Shown here: one piece after another, positions 1 to 10,074 of the stretch
How the letters are laid out: every line of letters starts with the position of its first letter
Position numbering within the stretch: the first letter of the stretch is position 1
Source of the DNA: Anaeramoeba flamelloides
Taxonomy: Eukaryota; Metamonada; Anaeramoebidae
Reading direction: 5' to 3'
NCBI GenBank assembly: GCA_027625915.1
Contig: JANTQA010000042.1
Location: 5,406,001 to 5,470,000 of the forward strand
Length of the DNA: 64,000 bases
Notes under the pieces: generated by a model
Database searches by the model: none
Told to the model about the DNA's origin: nothing
The model's input: the letters and a program-made list of their open reading frames with translations, nothing else
Translations under genes and position numbers: made by a program

Positions 1-1
1 T

Positions 2-265
2 TATGTAATTTTTAAGGTCAATTCTTATGAACCAAACAACAATTCAGATCAACTTAGTTTTGGCTCTGTTTATTTAAATCTACCAGATCTTTACTTTAAT
101 AGAACACAAGAAATCGCCAACTTTTTCTATTATCCAATAACTTGGTTTCCAATTATAAAATCAGAAAGCAAAAATGAACCAACTTCAAAAAAGAAAAATA
201 ACCAACCACAACTTTTAATAGGTATTTTGCTTGTTCACACTTTCTTTTCTTTATTCTTTTTTTGA
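2..265 (+). CDS. C2-like domain protein, 3' fragment (gene enters from the left edge)
   Basis: The frame is open from the first bases of the window to a TGA at 263-265 and encodes about 87 residues. The segment FGSVYLNLPDL, followed by ITWFPI and then a hydrophobic strand QLLIGILL, resembles the last strands of a C2 domain (a G-x-V strand, a linker, W-x-P/L, and a final G-x-L strand). C2 domains bind membranes or partner proteins, often with calcium. AG at 15-16 could be a splice acceptor, and GTATTT near 232 could be a donor, so the true coding end may be near 231 rather than the TGA. I found no convincing downstream exon. The protein-like composition, unlike the flanking A/T runs, supports real coding sequence; the domain name is a judgement by eye. 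Confidence 0.45.
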   Translation, partial: YVIFKVNSYEPNNNSDQLSFGSVYLNLPDLYFNRTQEIANFFYYPITWFPIIKSESKNEPTSKKKNNQPQLLIGILLVHTFFSLFFF

Positions 266-548
266 GACGCTATTCTGTGAACTAAGTTTTTATTTGAATA
301 TAAAACTAGAACAAAAAACTTTGAATCAAAAATCTTTTTCAATGCCATTGTCTTTAAAATTAATGAGATTGGTTTAATTCCAAATTACACCAATAAATTT
401 CTAATAAAATTTTAAAAATCAACATATTTTAAGAGATTATATGAGTTTCTGCAAATAAAATATTCAATTCTTCTTAATTCAAATAAAATTAAAAAAAAAA
501 CAAAATGAGACTTGAATCAAACAAAATTTGATCCCTCTTTTTACTTAT
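266..548. other. AT-rich stretch without recognisable features
   Basis: Both strands carry only short frames made of Phe/Lys/Asn/Ile codons. I see no repeat ends and no RNA gene. Confidence 0.5.
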
Positions 549-1339
549 TACTGATAAATTCAAATAAATATCTAAAAATTTTTCTTCATTTTCAATTTTA
601 GAAAATTTTTTTACATAGCTTTGAATAATGAATTTTATTGGTTTAATTGTTTAGAAACTTTGTAAAATTGATTTGTCAAGAAAAGACTCTTTCTCTTGTG
701 TTTTTTTAAAAGTTAAGGTTATAAATTACATTAAGGATTATCTAAAAAAATGCCTCCACTTGGGGTGTAAGGGTCGAAACATTACTGAAATAAGCTCCTT
801 TTCTCTTTAGATACAGAAGAACTATTAAATTTCAAATTTTTAAGAATGGGAAAATCTACCTGATCTGATTCTAAATTGAACATTGGTTCTTAAAAACGAA
901 AAACAAACACATTTTATAGATAACTCGCTTTTTTTAGAGGTTTTTATTTGAAACTAGACAATACTTGAGTAAGAACAAAAAGGGTTGGGTTTTGGTTTTT
1001 AATACGTTCTTTAAACTTACACTTTGATCAGGTAGATTTTCCGATTCTTAAAAATTGAAATTTAATAGTCTTCTGTATCTAAAGAGAAAAGGAGCTTATT
1101 TCAGTAATGTTTCGACCCTTACACCCCAAGTGGAGGCATTTTTTTAGATAATCCTTAATGTAATTTATAACCTTAACTTTTAAAAAAACACAAGAGAAAG
1201 AGTCTTTTCTTGACAAATCAATTTTACAAAGTTTCTAAACAATTAAACCAATAAAATTCATTATTCAAAGCTATGTAAAAAAATTTTCAAACAGGAAAAT
1301 GAAGAAAAATTTTTATTTATTTATTTGAATTTATCAGTA
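549..1339. mobile_element. Foldback DNA element, 791 bp, with very long inverted repeats (CTGATAAATT family)
   Basis: Bases 551-865 are repeated almost perfectly as the reverse complement at 1026-1337, leaving a spacer of about 160 bp. The ends are CTGATAAATT and AATTTATCAG, each bordered by TA (549-550 and 1338-1339), the duplication left by Tc1/mariner-type insertion. Only a handful of differences between arms are visible over about 310 bp, mostly near the outer ends and the spacer. No coding frame is present. A shorter relative with the same ends lies at 29311-29546, and a degraded right end near 58440-58451. The good match of the arms implies a young element or arms homogenised by conversion. 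Confidence 0.85.
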
Positions 1340-1401
1340 TTTTTTTTTTGAATTCCTGGAAAGTCATGTCGGGAGTAATTTATTGTCCGAGATCAAATAG
1401 T

Positions 1402-1529
1402 TACAGCCATTCCAATACTTATGTGAAATTTTATAAGATATAGAAATTGTTTTTCTATTATAAAATTTTATTTTATCCTGAAGAACAAAGCGTAAGGACT
1501 ATTCGAATTTTATGGTTGTTGAATACTAT
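1402..1529. mobile_element. Short TACAGCC-family MITE
   Basis: It begins TACAGCCATTCCAA at 1402. Its right end, about AATTTTATGGTTGTTGAATAC, is the inverted counterpart of the left end in this family. Intact relatives are at 41269-41720 and 52688-53208. It is about 128 bp with no coding capacity. Confidence 0.55.
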
Positions 1530-2399
1530 TTTTCCACCTAGTAACATATTTATAGACTTAAAAGAAACTTGATCTAAGGGATCTTGCTAACTCTAAAATT
1601 TAGGTTTTTTTTTGGAAAATTGTATTTGGAAAAAGCCATTTTTGCGTCGAATTTAACATCTTTGTTATTTTCTCTTCATGACTCTTAGTAGTATTCTTGA
1701 ATAAATAAAGAATTCCTTGCTTTCTTCTTTGGTGTGTCTAAATTGGCTTATTTGATGCTGAATTTTTTTTTGGGATTAATTTTGTTTGGTTGGGTATTCA
1801 AAAGCTAAGTGTATTGATTTAGTTAATGGGGTTGTTATTTATTTCCCAAAACTTTCATTTTCCAATCACTTCTGAATTGTTTTTGAGTTAAAAAGTCGGC
1901 TGTTGACTTTTTGTTTTTTGCTTAGGTATTTTTTTGAATGCTCAAATCCAAAGATCATTCCAAACCAATGAAAAGTCAAACAGCTATTTGTTTTTGATTT
2001 AGTTTTCTTCTTTCTTTGGGATTAATAAGCCCATTCTGTTTTCTTTTGTTTTTAAGAGGTTTGTTAGGATTGGTAAAGTAATTCCCCCAATAACACAACA
2101 CGGACTTGTTATCAAATGATCAGGTTGTTTAAAATTAGTTGGTGGTTTGAGATACTTAACAGGAATTCCTTGAAGAAGGTACTTTTGGTTACTTATGTAA
2201 GGCTATTCCAACCACAAAGTTTTTGAATTCCTTACTTTCTAGTGGCTAATTTAAAATTGGGCCTACTCTCTAGAATTGGAAAAATAAAGAAGTTTTAGTC
2301 TTGAATCTGACAGGATCTTTTCACATTTGGAAAAAGTTTTTTAATTGTTGTTTGTGTCTACATTTCACTCCTAATAAAACCAAATCAGGAAAGTTTATG
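1530..2399. other. Intergenic, nothing identified
   Basis: AT-rich, slightly less monotonous around 2080-2300 (for example ACACAACACGGACTTG), but I could not resolve a coding frame or element ends. It may hold a strongly decayed element. Confidence 0.4.
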
Positions 2400-2945
2400 A
2401 AACTTTTTTGTTGTTTATTGAAAAAAGACTTGGATTTTTTTTAAAAATAAAAAATAACAAAAAATTTAAAAGTACTGTATTCAAAATAAAGCGTGCAAAA
2501 AAATTTAATACGGGTTTCATAATCAAAAAAGTGTGTTTTTTTTTTATAGAAAACCTAAATATTAATCGATAAAAGAAATTGATTATAAACCCCAAATAAG
2601 TATGCTATTGGTTTCTTAAAGTTCTATTATATAAAGAAAAATTCTAAAAATGAAATGATCAAATTGAAAAATTTATCTCAAAAAATAGAGCGTATATTTT
2701 TAAAGCAACAATTTTCCCAATTAAAAAAAAACAAAAAAATTCAAAAAAATTGAGAATATTATGGAAAAATTTTCAACTATTTGCATGAATAATTTAAATT
2801 TTACTGAAAATATCCAGACCTTTACTTTCAAAATTGATTTGAACTTAGGTATACTATTTGGTAGTAGATTGGATTTTGAATTGGAATAAGAATAAAAAAA
2901 AGCACCAATTATATTTTGAAACACGGATTATAGTCGTTGTGCACG
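2400..2945. repeat. Dispersed repeat family XY, copy 1
   Basis: This segment is similar along its length to 57510-58060 (same direction) and, reversed, to 36085-36520 and 58610-58965. Shared landmarks are TTCTTAAAGTTCTATTAT near 2615 and ACGGATTATAG near 2921. The copies differ by many substitutions and small indels, so the family is old. Apparent frames in it are not conserved between copies. Confidence 0.6.
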
Positions 2946-3142
2946 CATCATTTTGATCAATGTAGAACAAAAAATAAGAAAAAATATTAAAAAAAAAATT
3001 ATTTTGACTATTTAAGTCCCAAAACCACTTCAAGAGATGAAGATACCATTTCCAGAATTTCTGATCTCAAAAAATAAAAAAATTTCCCTTAATCAAATCC
3101 AAATTATTCTCTCCAAATTTTGAAGAAAAAAATTTCATTATG

Positions 3143-3228
3143 AAAATGTCACTCCACTTTCTTTTCAAGTATGTTAGAGTACAGCGAGAGAGTATAAATA
3201 TACTTGAAAAGAAAGTGGAGTGGCATTT
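3143..3228. repeat. Isolated stem-loop, about 29-bp arms
   Basis: Arms 3143-3172 and 3200-3228 are near-perfect inverted repeats (core CACTCCACTTTCTTTTCAAG) with a 27-base loop containing GAGAGAGTATAAA. The right arm is followed by a T run. Nothing links it to a gene. It resembles in shape, though not in sequence, the stem-loop at 32050-32140. Confidence 0.75.
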
Positions 3229-3398
3229 TTTTAATATCAAAAAAAATATTTTTTTAGTTTTGCCTTGTTTTGTTCGGGAAATTTAAAAAGTTTTTGAATC
3301 AATAAATGATTTTCCAGCAAAATCTAAAAAATCCTCAAAAATTGCAATATTTTGGCTTTTCCTCAATTAATTGCCTTTTAAACCTTTTTTTCTGTTTA

Positions 3399-3508
3399 TA
3401 GTATTGTATTTCAACCCCCACAGACCATAAAATTCGAATAGTCCTTAAAATGGTTATGAAAGTTCATCCGGAACAATAAAATTTATAAAAGAAGAAAAAA
3501 AATACAAG
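3399..3508 (-). mobile_element. TACAGCC-family MITE fragment abutting the LINE tail
   Basis: The stretch containing CCATAAAATTCGAATAGTCC is the reverse complement of the right half of the copy at 1402-1529. It stops where the poly(T) of the neighbouring LINE remnant begins at 3509, so it was cut by, or joined at, that insertion. Confidence 0.55.
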
Positions 3509-4480
3509 TTTTTTTTTATTATTGAAAAAGTGTAAATTACACTCTAGTTGCGCTTAAACTGGAATCCCCTTTCAGAAATTTAAGCGTAAAATCATATATT
3601 TCACGATTATTTATTAATGAAAATAATTTCAAACTATCATCGTTTAAAATTAATTCATTAAGATTTATTTCTTTAATTTATTGTGAAAAAGTAATCTATT
3701 TTTTTCATAAGAAGTACATACCCATAAAAAATGATCAATATTTTCTATTATTTCCTTTTGCTCATGTTTTAAACATTATGAACAAAATTTATTTGAGTTT
3801 TGGTCTATTACATAATAATATCTAATTAAGAAGTTCGTAAACTACCCGAATTTTAGAATTGTTGAGTTTGATGGATAAATTAAATATTTTTGGGTTTTAA
3901 ATAAAGAGTTTTGATATTTTATTATTTGAAATATTTTTGTGGAGTGTCTAAAAGTGCCATCAAGGGCCGTAGAGTGCCTAGCTTTTCCAGAATTCAAAAG
4001 AATGGAGAAAAATCAAAGATTTTGCTCAATTCTTTTAAATTCTGGAAAAGATAACGGTGTTTTTTTTTAATTTCAGAAATGAAAAAAAAACTAACAGCGG
4101 TTTTCTTGAGGTTTTCTGTTTTATTTATTAAGTGTTCTAGATTTTTTTGAGGTTTTCTATTTTATTTGTGAAGTGTTCTAGGTTTTTTTTACTTTAGAAA
4201 TAAACAGAAAATTTATTAAAATTTTCGGTTTATTTCTAAAGTAAAAAAAAATCTAAAGAAAATCTATTGATTTTACAAATAAATAGAAAACTCAATCAAG
4301 CCTAACGAAAATCTACAGATTTACCAAATTAATCGAAAACTCAAAAAAACCTAACCAAAATTTTTTGGTTTTCCAAATAAACAGAAAACTCAAGAAAACC
4401 TAGCAGCGGTTTTTTTTAATTTGAGAAATAAACCCAAAATTAAATAAATTTTTATTTTTTTTCTTAAATCAAAAAAAAAC
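3509..4480 (-). mobile_element. Non-LTR retrotransposon (LINE) 3' end, copy 1
   Basis: Read on the minus strand, this matches 13888-14979 (plus strand) over several hundred bases. Both end in AATAATA followed by about 9 A's (here the T run 3509-3517), as expected of target-primed LINE insertion. The better-preserved copy encodes a stretch like a LINE zinc-knuckle region. The 5' part (about 3960-4480) is an array of short direct and inverted units such as CTAGAACACTTCACAAATAA and GAAAACCTCAAGAAAACC, plus a palindromic CTTTTCCAGAATTCAAAAG / CTTTTAAATTCTGGAAAAG pair at 3981-4050. It is 5' truncated and heavily decayed. The class assignment rests on the poly(A) end and one short peptide. Confidence 0.5.
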
Positions 4481-4796
4481 ATAACATCAAACACGATGTA
4501 ATTTTGTTGAATCACCTCTCTTCAATAATAAATAAAAAAAAAAAAACTGTATAATTTTTTTGTTTGGTTTCTTCTTTCTAAACTTGTAATTTTTAAAAAA
4601 TGAAAGGATAAATAATCTAATATTTTTCTTGATTTAAAATTATTTGATAGGAAAAGAACTTTTTAATTTCATTTTTTTACTTTACTTACAAAATCTATAT
4701 TTATTTTATCAAAAATATTTCTAATTTTCCAAAATTTTTTAAATAAAATAAATGAAATCACAATAAAAACGAAAAATAAAATAAATAATAAAATAG

Positions 4797-5896
4797 AATT
4801 GTTTTATGAAATTCCAGGAACTTGGAATTGTATTTATCAAGGCTATAACAATTATTTAGATGGGGATTATTATCTGTCAATTCAAAATATGAACAAAAGC
4901 ATTTTAAAATGCAACTTAAATCAAAACACACATATTGTTCTGACTTTTATCAGGTGCTTATCATACTTTCTAGTTGAAAAATTTGAATTGTCTCTGCAAG
5001 ACTCTATAAATATTGAAGAAATATTTCCAAAAGATCCTGAATCATATTATCGCACTTCTGTAATTTATTTACTTTTAGAAGATTTGCAAAAGTCACGAAA
5101 GTCATTACAAAATGCATTGCTGTATATTTCTGGGTTGAACAAAATAAATTTTGAAGATTTTACTCAAAAAATTGAAGAGCTTATGGATCAATTAGTCAAA
5201 GCAGAGAAAAAAAAAATTGAATTAGATTTTGTTGAACTACAAAAAAAATATTTTGAAGAATTTTCAAAAACATCAATAATCTATTCAATACAGAAATTAC
5301 TCTATAGTTCAAATAATGAGAATGAAGATCGTGAAAAATTATTTAATAAAAATAACCCTCCAAATATTATTGTTCATGGTAGCAGTGGCGGTGAAAGTGG
5401 TAGGCAAAGTGATGGTGATGGTGATGGTGATGGTGATGGTAATAATGAATCGAAGAGGTTAGATTTTAAAATAGAACTGGTTAATTGTTATTTGAAACGA
5501 GTGCAAGAAGAAGAAGAAAGAAAAGAAGAAGAAGAAGAATTACAAAAAAAAAATGAAACATTTCAAAAAAAAGATAGAAATGAAACTCTCGATGTAGAAC
5601 AAAAAAATATTCCAAAAACTTCAAAAATAGCCCATAATAACCAAATTAATTATAGGAATCAAAATCATAATAATAATGAATTTACAAATGAACAAAAAAA
5701 AAATAGAAACATTGTAATTGATGATTCTTCATGGAAAGGATATTTTAATTCTCCAATTCCAATGCCAAATTCTTCTTCTTCTTCTTCTTCTTACAATCCC
5801 CTTCTTCAATTTGCCTATCTAAAAAAACCACAATCAAAGGTAAAAAATAAATTCAACGAGTTGAATTTTGAGGAACTTAATGAAATGCTATACTAG
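4797..5896 (+). CDS. TPR-like repeat protein with acidic and low-complexity C-terminal half
   Basis: An open frame of about 365 residues ends at TAG 5894-5896. The frame has no ATG before residue 31 (4889), yet coding-like sequence starts earlier (WNCIYQGYNNYLDGDYYLS). AG at 4795-4796 is a plausible splice acceptor, so the initiator probably lies in an unseen upstream exon; an unconventional TTG start at 4799 is less likely. Residues about 10-125 form antiparallel helical pairs of TPR type (GDYYLSIQNMNKSI, then LEDLQKSRKSLQNAL). After residue 190 come a DGDGDG run, a Glu/Lys coiled region, an Asn-rich region and a Ser run. TPR proteins are usually adaptor subunits of complexes; the specific partner cannot be told. 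Neighbours are transposon remnants on both sides. Confidence 0.7.
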
Positions 5897-6427
5897 TGAA
5901 ATTTTGTCTTAAAAAATTATTCATTTTTTTGAAAAAAACACTTTTGATTTATTTTTTTTTTGTAAAAATTTAGGATTTTTAAGTTCTAACAAATAAAATT
6001 TCATGGGATACCCCCACCACAAAAAACTTCAAGGTTCAAGTATTTTTTCTTTATTGGGAATTATATGGTTTTTCTAAAGTTCAAATCCTTCAGAAAATTA
6101 AAAAAAAAAATTGAAAAATTTTAATTTTTCTAATATTAACCATTAAATTTTGTAAGGTATTATATTTAGAGGTCTAATTTTTTATTATTCTTTTTTTTAA
6201 AAATATCCCAAAAAATAAGATTTGGAATTTGAGATTTTGTTGTTTTTCAGTTCCAAATTCAATTTGAAATAATGAATTTTTTTTTTCTCTCTCAATTAGA
6301 CCAAATAAGAGCAAAAGAATAAAGAAATCAATAACAAAGCTAAGAAATGGAATATTAATTATTCATTTTGCACTATTGAATACGAAATTGGTCAAATATT
6401 TTTTACTAATCTAATATTTTTTAAAAA
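5897..6427. other. Intergenic, nothing identified
   Basis: AT-rich spacer between the TPR-like gene and a MITE. It probably contains the 3' untranslated region of the gene; no terminator or second gene is visible. Confidence 0.4.
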
Positions 6428-7238
6428 TAAGGTATTTCCAAAAAATTGGGTCATTTTTTTTTTACATTCCTTCAAATAATATCGCTGTTAGTAAAGGTAT
6501 TTGTTAATTGACAATTCTAAATTAAAATAAATATTAATACCAATTGGATCAATGACTTTGGTATTTATTTAAAAATATATTCAATAGAATATTTCCTAAA
6601 ATGAAGAAAAAAAAGAAATGAACACTTTTTTTGGATAAAATAATATACAATCAATTTCAATAAAAAACTGGAAAATATGAAAAGCGTGCAAATGATTTTT
6701 TAAACAATCAAGTGCAGTTATATTTTTTCAATTCTATTTGAAAATTTGTTGAGATTTAATAGGTTAAGAAAACCATTTTTTCAATTAAAAAAAAAATAAT
6801 AAACACTAATTTTTACATCTTAAAAAAATATCAGTCAAAATCGAGATCAGAAATTTTAATATCTTTTCTTTATTAAATAAACTAAATTTCATTATAAATT
6901 GCCCAATTTTTATTTATTTTTTTTTTTACTTGATATTATTTTATTATTAGATGAAAAAAAAATATTTTTCGTATATCAGAACTGAATGTTAAAATAGAAA
7001 TTTTATTATTATAATAGATAACTTCAATTTATAAAAATATTTATTTTCAAAATTTTATTTTTAATCGGTCTATGATTTTGAAATGGAGTTTACAATACTA
7101 AGAAATAAATTGAATTATTATTAAAAAATGATAAATGGTAGTTAATGATTTTAGATATTTAAATAATTTTTTATTGAAGAAAATTTAATAAAATTTTTCT
7201 AAAAATAAAATTTACACAAATTTTTGACTAGAGCTTTA
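6428..7238 (+). mobile_element. 590-bp MITE family, copy A (expanded and decayed)
   Basis: It starts TAAGGTATTTCCAAAAAATT and matches copy B at 62323-62910 through landmarks AAAAACTGGAAAATATG, TCAATTCTATTTGAAAATTTG and ATGGTAGTTAATGATTT. The right end (7205-7238) is a weak form of the family end. About 200 bp of extra sequence lies near 6880-7080. No coding capacity. Confidence 0.65.
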
Positions 7239-10074
7239 TAAAATAAAATATTATTAAAAATTTATGATATAGAAATCATTAATTAAAGAACTGGAATTGG
7301 TAATTTGGGAGAGGTTATTATTTTTATTAATAAAACAATAAATTTAAAAGATTTCAAAAAATTTTAATAAAATAAAAATTATAACAATTAATATTGAAAA
7401 ACTTTTTTATCCAATCAATCATACTTTAATTCGATGAACTATTAAAAAAGTATCAAAAAAAGTTTTTTAAAAAATGTTTTGGTAATAATATGAAGGGGGG
7501 CGTATTGATAAGGAAAACCGTTATCATCAATTTTTTTTCAATTTATAAGTAATTTTTTGAATTTTAAAAATTGCAACATCGTTTGAATATTTTCAAATAT
7601 GAACAAACAACATAAAATAAAAATAAAATCTTAAAATTTTATAAAAAAAAATAAAAATGAAATTAACAAATAAATTGAAATTTTTGACTAAAAAATTAAA
7701 TACTTGAAATACAATAATATATGATAAATTTTTTTAAAAAAATAAATAATTATTAAGACATTTTTCTCAAAAAAAAATATCACTTAAATAAAAAAACGAA
7801 ATAAAATTTTATCTTTTTGGAAATTTATTATTATCTTTTAGTTGAATAAATTATAAATTTTTTTTCAAGTTATTATTAATAAATCATAATGTTGTAACCA
7901 ACTCTTATATAACTTGGATTGTTATAATTTTACTAAAAAATAGAAAGAAATATTCCAGAAAAAACTTGTTATTTTAGTATTAAAAGGTACAAAATTCAAA
8001 GAATTGTACTGGTTTTGGTATCTAGAAAGGAAATTAACATATTATATAATAAAATATTTAAAATTGATAAAATGCAAATTTATAAAAAAAACTTAATTTA
8101 ATGACATTTATTTAAAAAATTAATCAAATTTATTTAATTTGTCAGTAAAAACGTAAAGAGATAACTAATTGCGAAATCGGTAATTTTAAAGTTTAAAAAA
8201 AAACAAGAAAAAAAACAATATTTGAACATTTTAAAAAATTATCAAAGTTATAAAATATGGAAAATATTTAGATTAATTTTACAAAGGATATACTCTGAAA
8301 TCAAAAAAAAAATATAGTCAGTTTCAGATTTTAAAATAAACTTTCAACAAAATTTAAGGAACAGAAAAATCTCAAATCAAGTCACAAAATTTTGAATTTT
8401 TTTTTTTTTCAGATTTATTTTACTAGAATCTGAATTTTGTGCCTTAATTTGAGATTTTTATTGTATATTCAATTTCGTTGAAAGTTTGTGCCTTAAAAGT
8501 GGAACCAACAGTATTTAAAAGAAAAAAAAATTCAAAGTACAATTTATGTTCCAACCATGATAAGAATAGCTCAATTCATATAAATACTTTCAAAACTTTT
8601 TGTAGCTTTCATCTCCTTAATCTGTAAGCTTTCAATTTTCGGTATTCTTTAATAATTCCAGTGATCTAGAGGTTAACATATTTTTTTTCAATCACAAAAA
8701 TAGTAAAAAAAATGTAAATGTGATAATATTTTTTTAAAAATAAAATGAAATTCTATAAAGAACTTTAAATTATTTTTTGTAATTTGTTTTTTGGATTCTA
8801 AAATGGGTGAGTTAACCCCATTTAAACAATTTATTAATTTGATTCTATATTTTTAAATCCAAAATTCACAGGTTTCCAATATAAAACACAAAAAATTAAC
8901 CTATTATTTTTATTAGCAATTAAGTTAATTCTTGAAAATAAAAAAACATATTTTTTAGTTTTATGTTGGAAAGTATTTATTTTTTTAAGAAAATTTTTAA
9001 TTTTGTGTTTATTTTTTATAAGTTAAATATCACTCAATGAAATCAATAGAAGTTCGGGTGATTCAATTAATCAATAGAGGATTGAAGTCTAATAAAAATT
9101 TCTCAATTAAATAAAGATTTATTAAGAAAAAATTTTTTATTAATTTTTGGTCTTATTCACCATAATTTTTATATCTATTCAAATCATTTTTAGGAATAAA
9201 AAAAAGATTTTGAATTTTGAGGATAAAATTACCTAATTGCCCAAATATCTTGAAGAAAATTTTTTTTTGTAAAAATCGAATTTTATCTTAAAAAAAAAAC
9301 AACATTTCTTCGTAAAATTATTAAACGGCTTTAAAACTTTAAAGACGATACCTATCCTTCTTAAATAAATACAATTATTTTTCAATTGGTTGAATAAATC
9401 GATTTTTTTTGCTTAACCAAAAGAATGATCTCAACATTGTAAAAAAATCTTTTCAGAATATTCCAAGCAACAAAGACTTGATATTGTATAATTGAAATGG
9501 AAACAGTTATAAAAAAGAGGGAAATAATTTTTTATAATGTGAGAAATAAAATGAATTAAATGATTTCTTTGTTATAATAAATACAAAAACAATTATCGAT
9601 CTCACAAAAAAATATTCTTTTTTGTGTTTTTTATCCATTCAGAATTTTTGGACACCCGTCATCTCAAAAATTGGAAGTAGAGAATATAACCAATAACATA
9701 TTATAACATTTTGAATTGTTGTGGACTGTTTCCTTAAAAAATGAAAGCCTTCCAAATTTAATCGGCATTTTTCAAAGTTATCCAAAAGATACATTATTTG
9801 TAAAATTTTAAAAGACCTAAAACTCTTTTTATGAAAACCAAAAAGTGAAAAGTTGTTTAAATTACATTTTTTTAAAAGTTTTGAATTGTAAAAGCTTTTT
9901 AATTTGAATGTTATTGAATTTATATCTTGTCATTCATTTCAAAATTTGGGACAATTTCAAAAAAACAAAAAGTGTTTTTAAAATTAAAAAAAGTTCCCAC
10001 AAATTTTTGTGTTATTTTTTGTAGTGAACTTTTATAAGTGTTTTCATTTTTTTGTTTTTTTCAAGTAAAATTAA
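7239..10074. other. Intergenic, upstream of the anoctamin gene
   Basis: Apart from the foldback at 8341-8484, I see no gene or intact element in 2.8 kb of A/T-rich sequence. The last few hundred bases should hold the anoctamin promoter and 5' leader, but no clear core promoter motif stands out from the background. Confidence 0.4.
8341..8484. repeat. Small foldback element, about 50-bp arms
   Basis: CTTTCAACAAAATTTAAGG at the left is mirrored by the right end AATTTCGTTGAAAG, and AAAAATCTCAAATCAAG is mirrored by TTAATTTGAGATTTTT. A relative, split by an insertion, is at 30891-32430. Confidence 0.65.
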
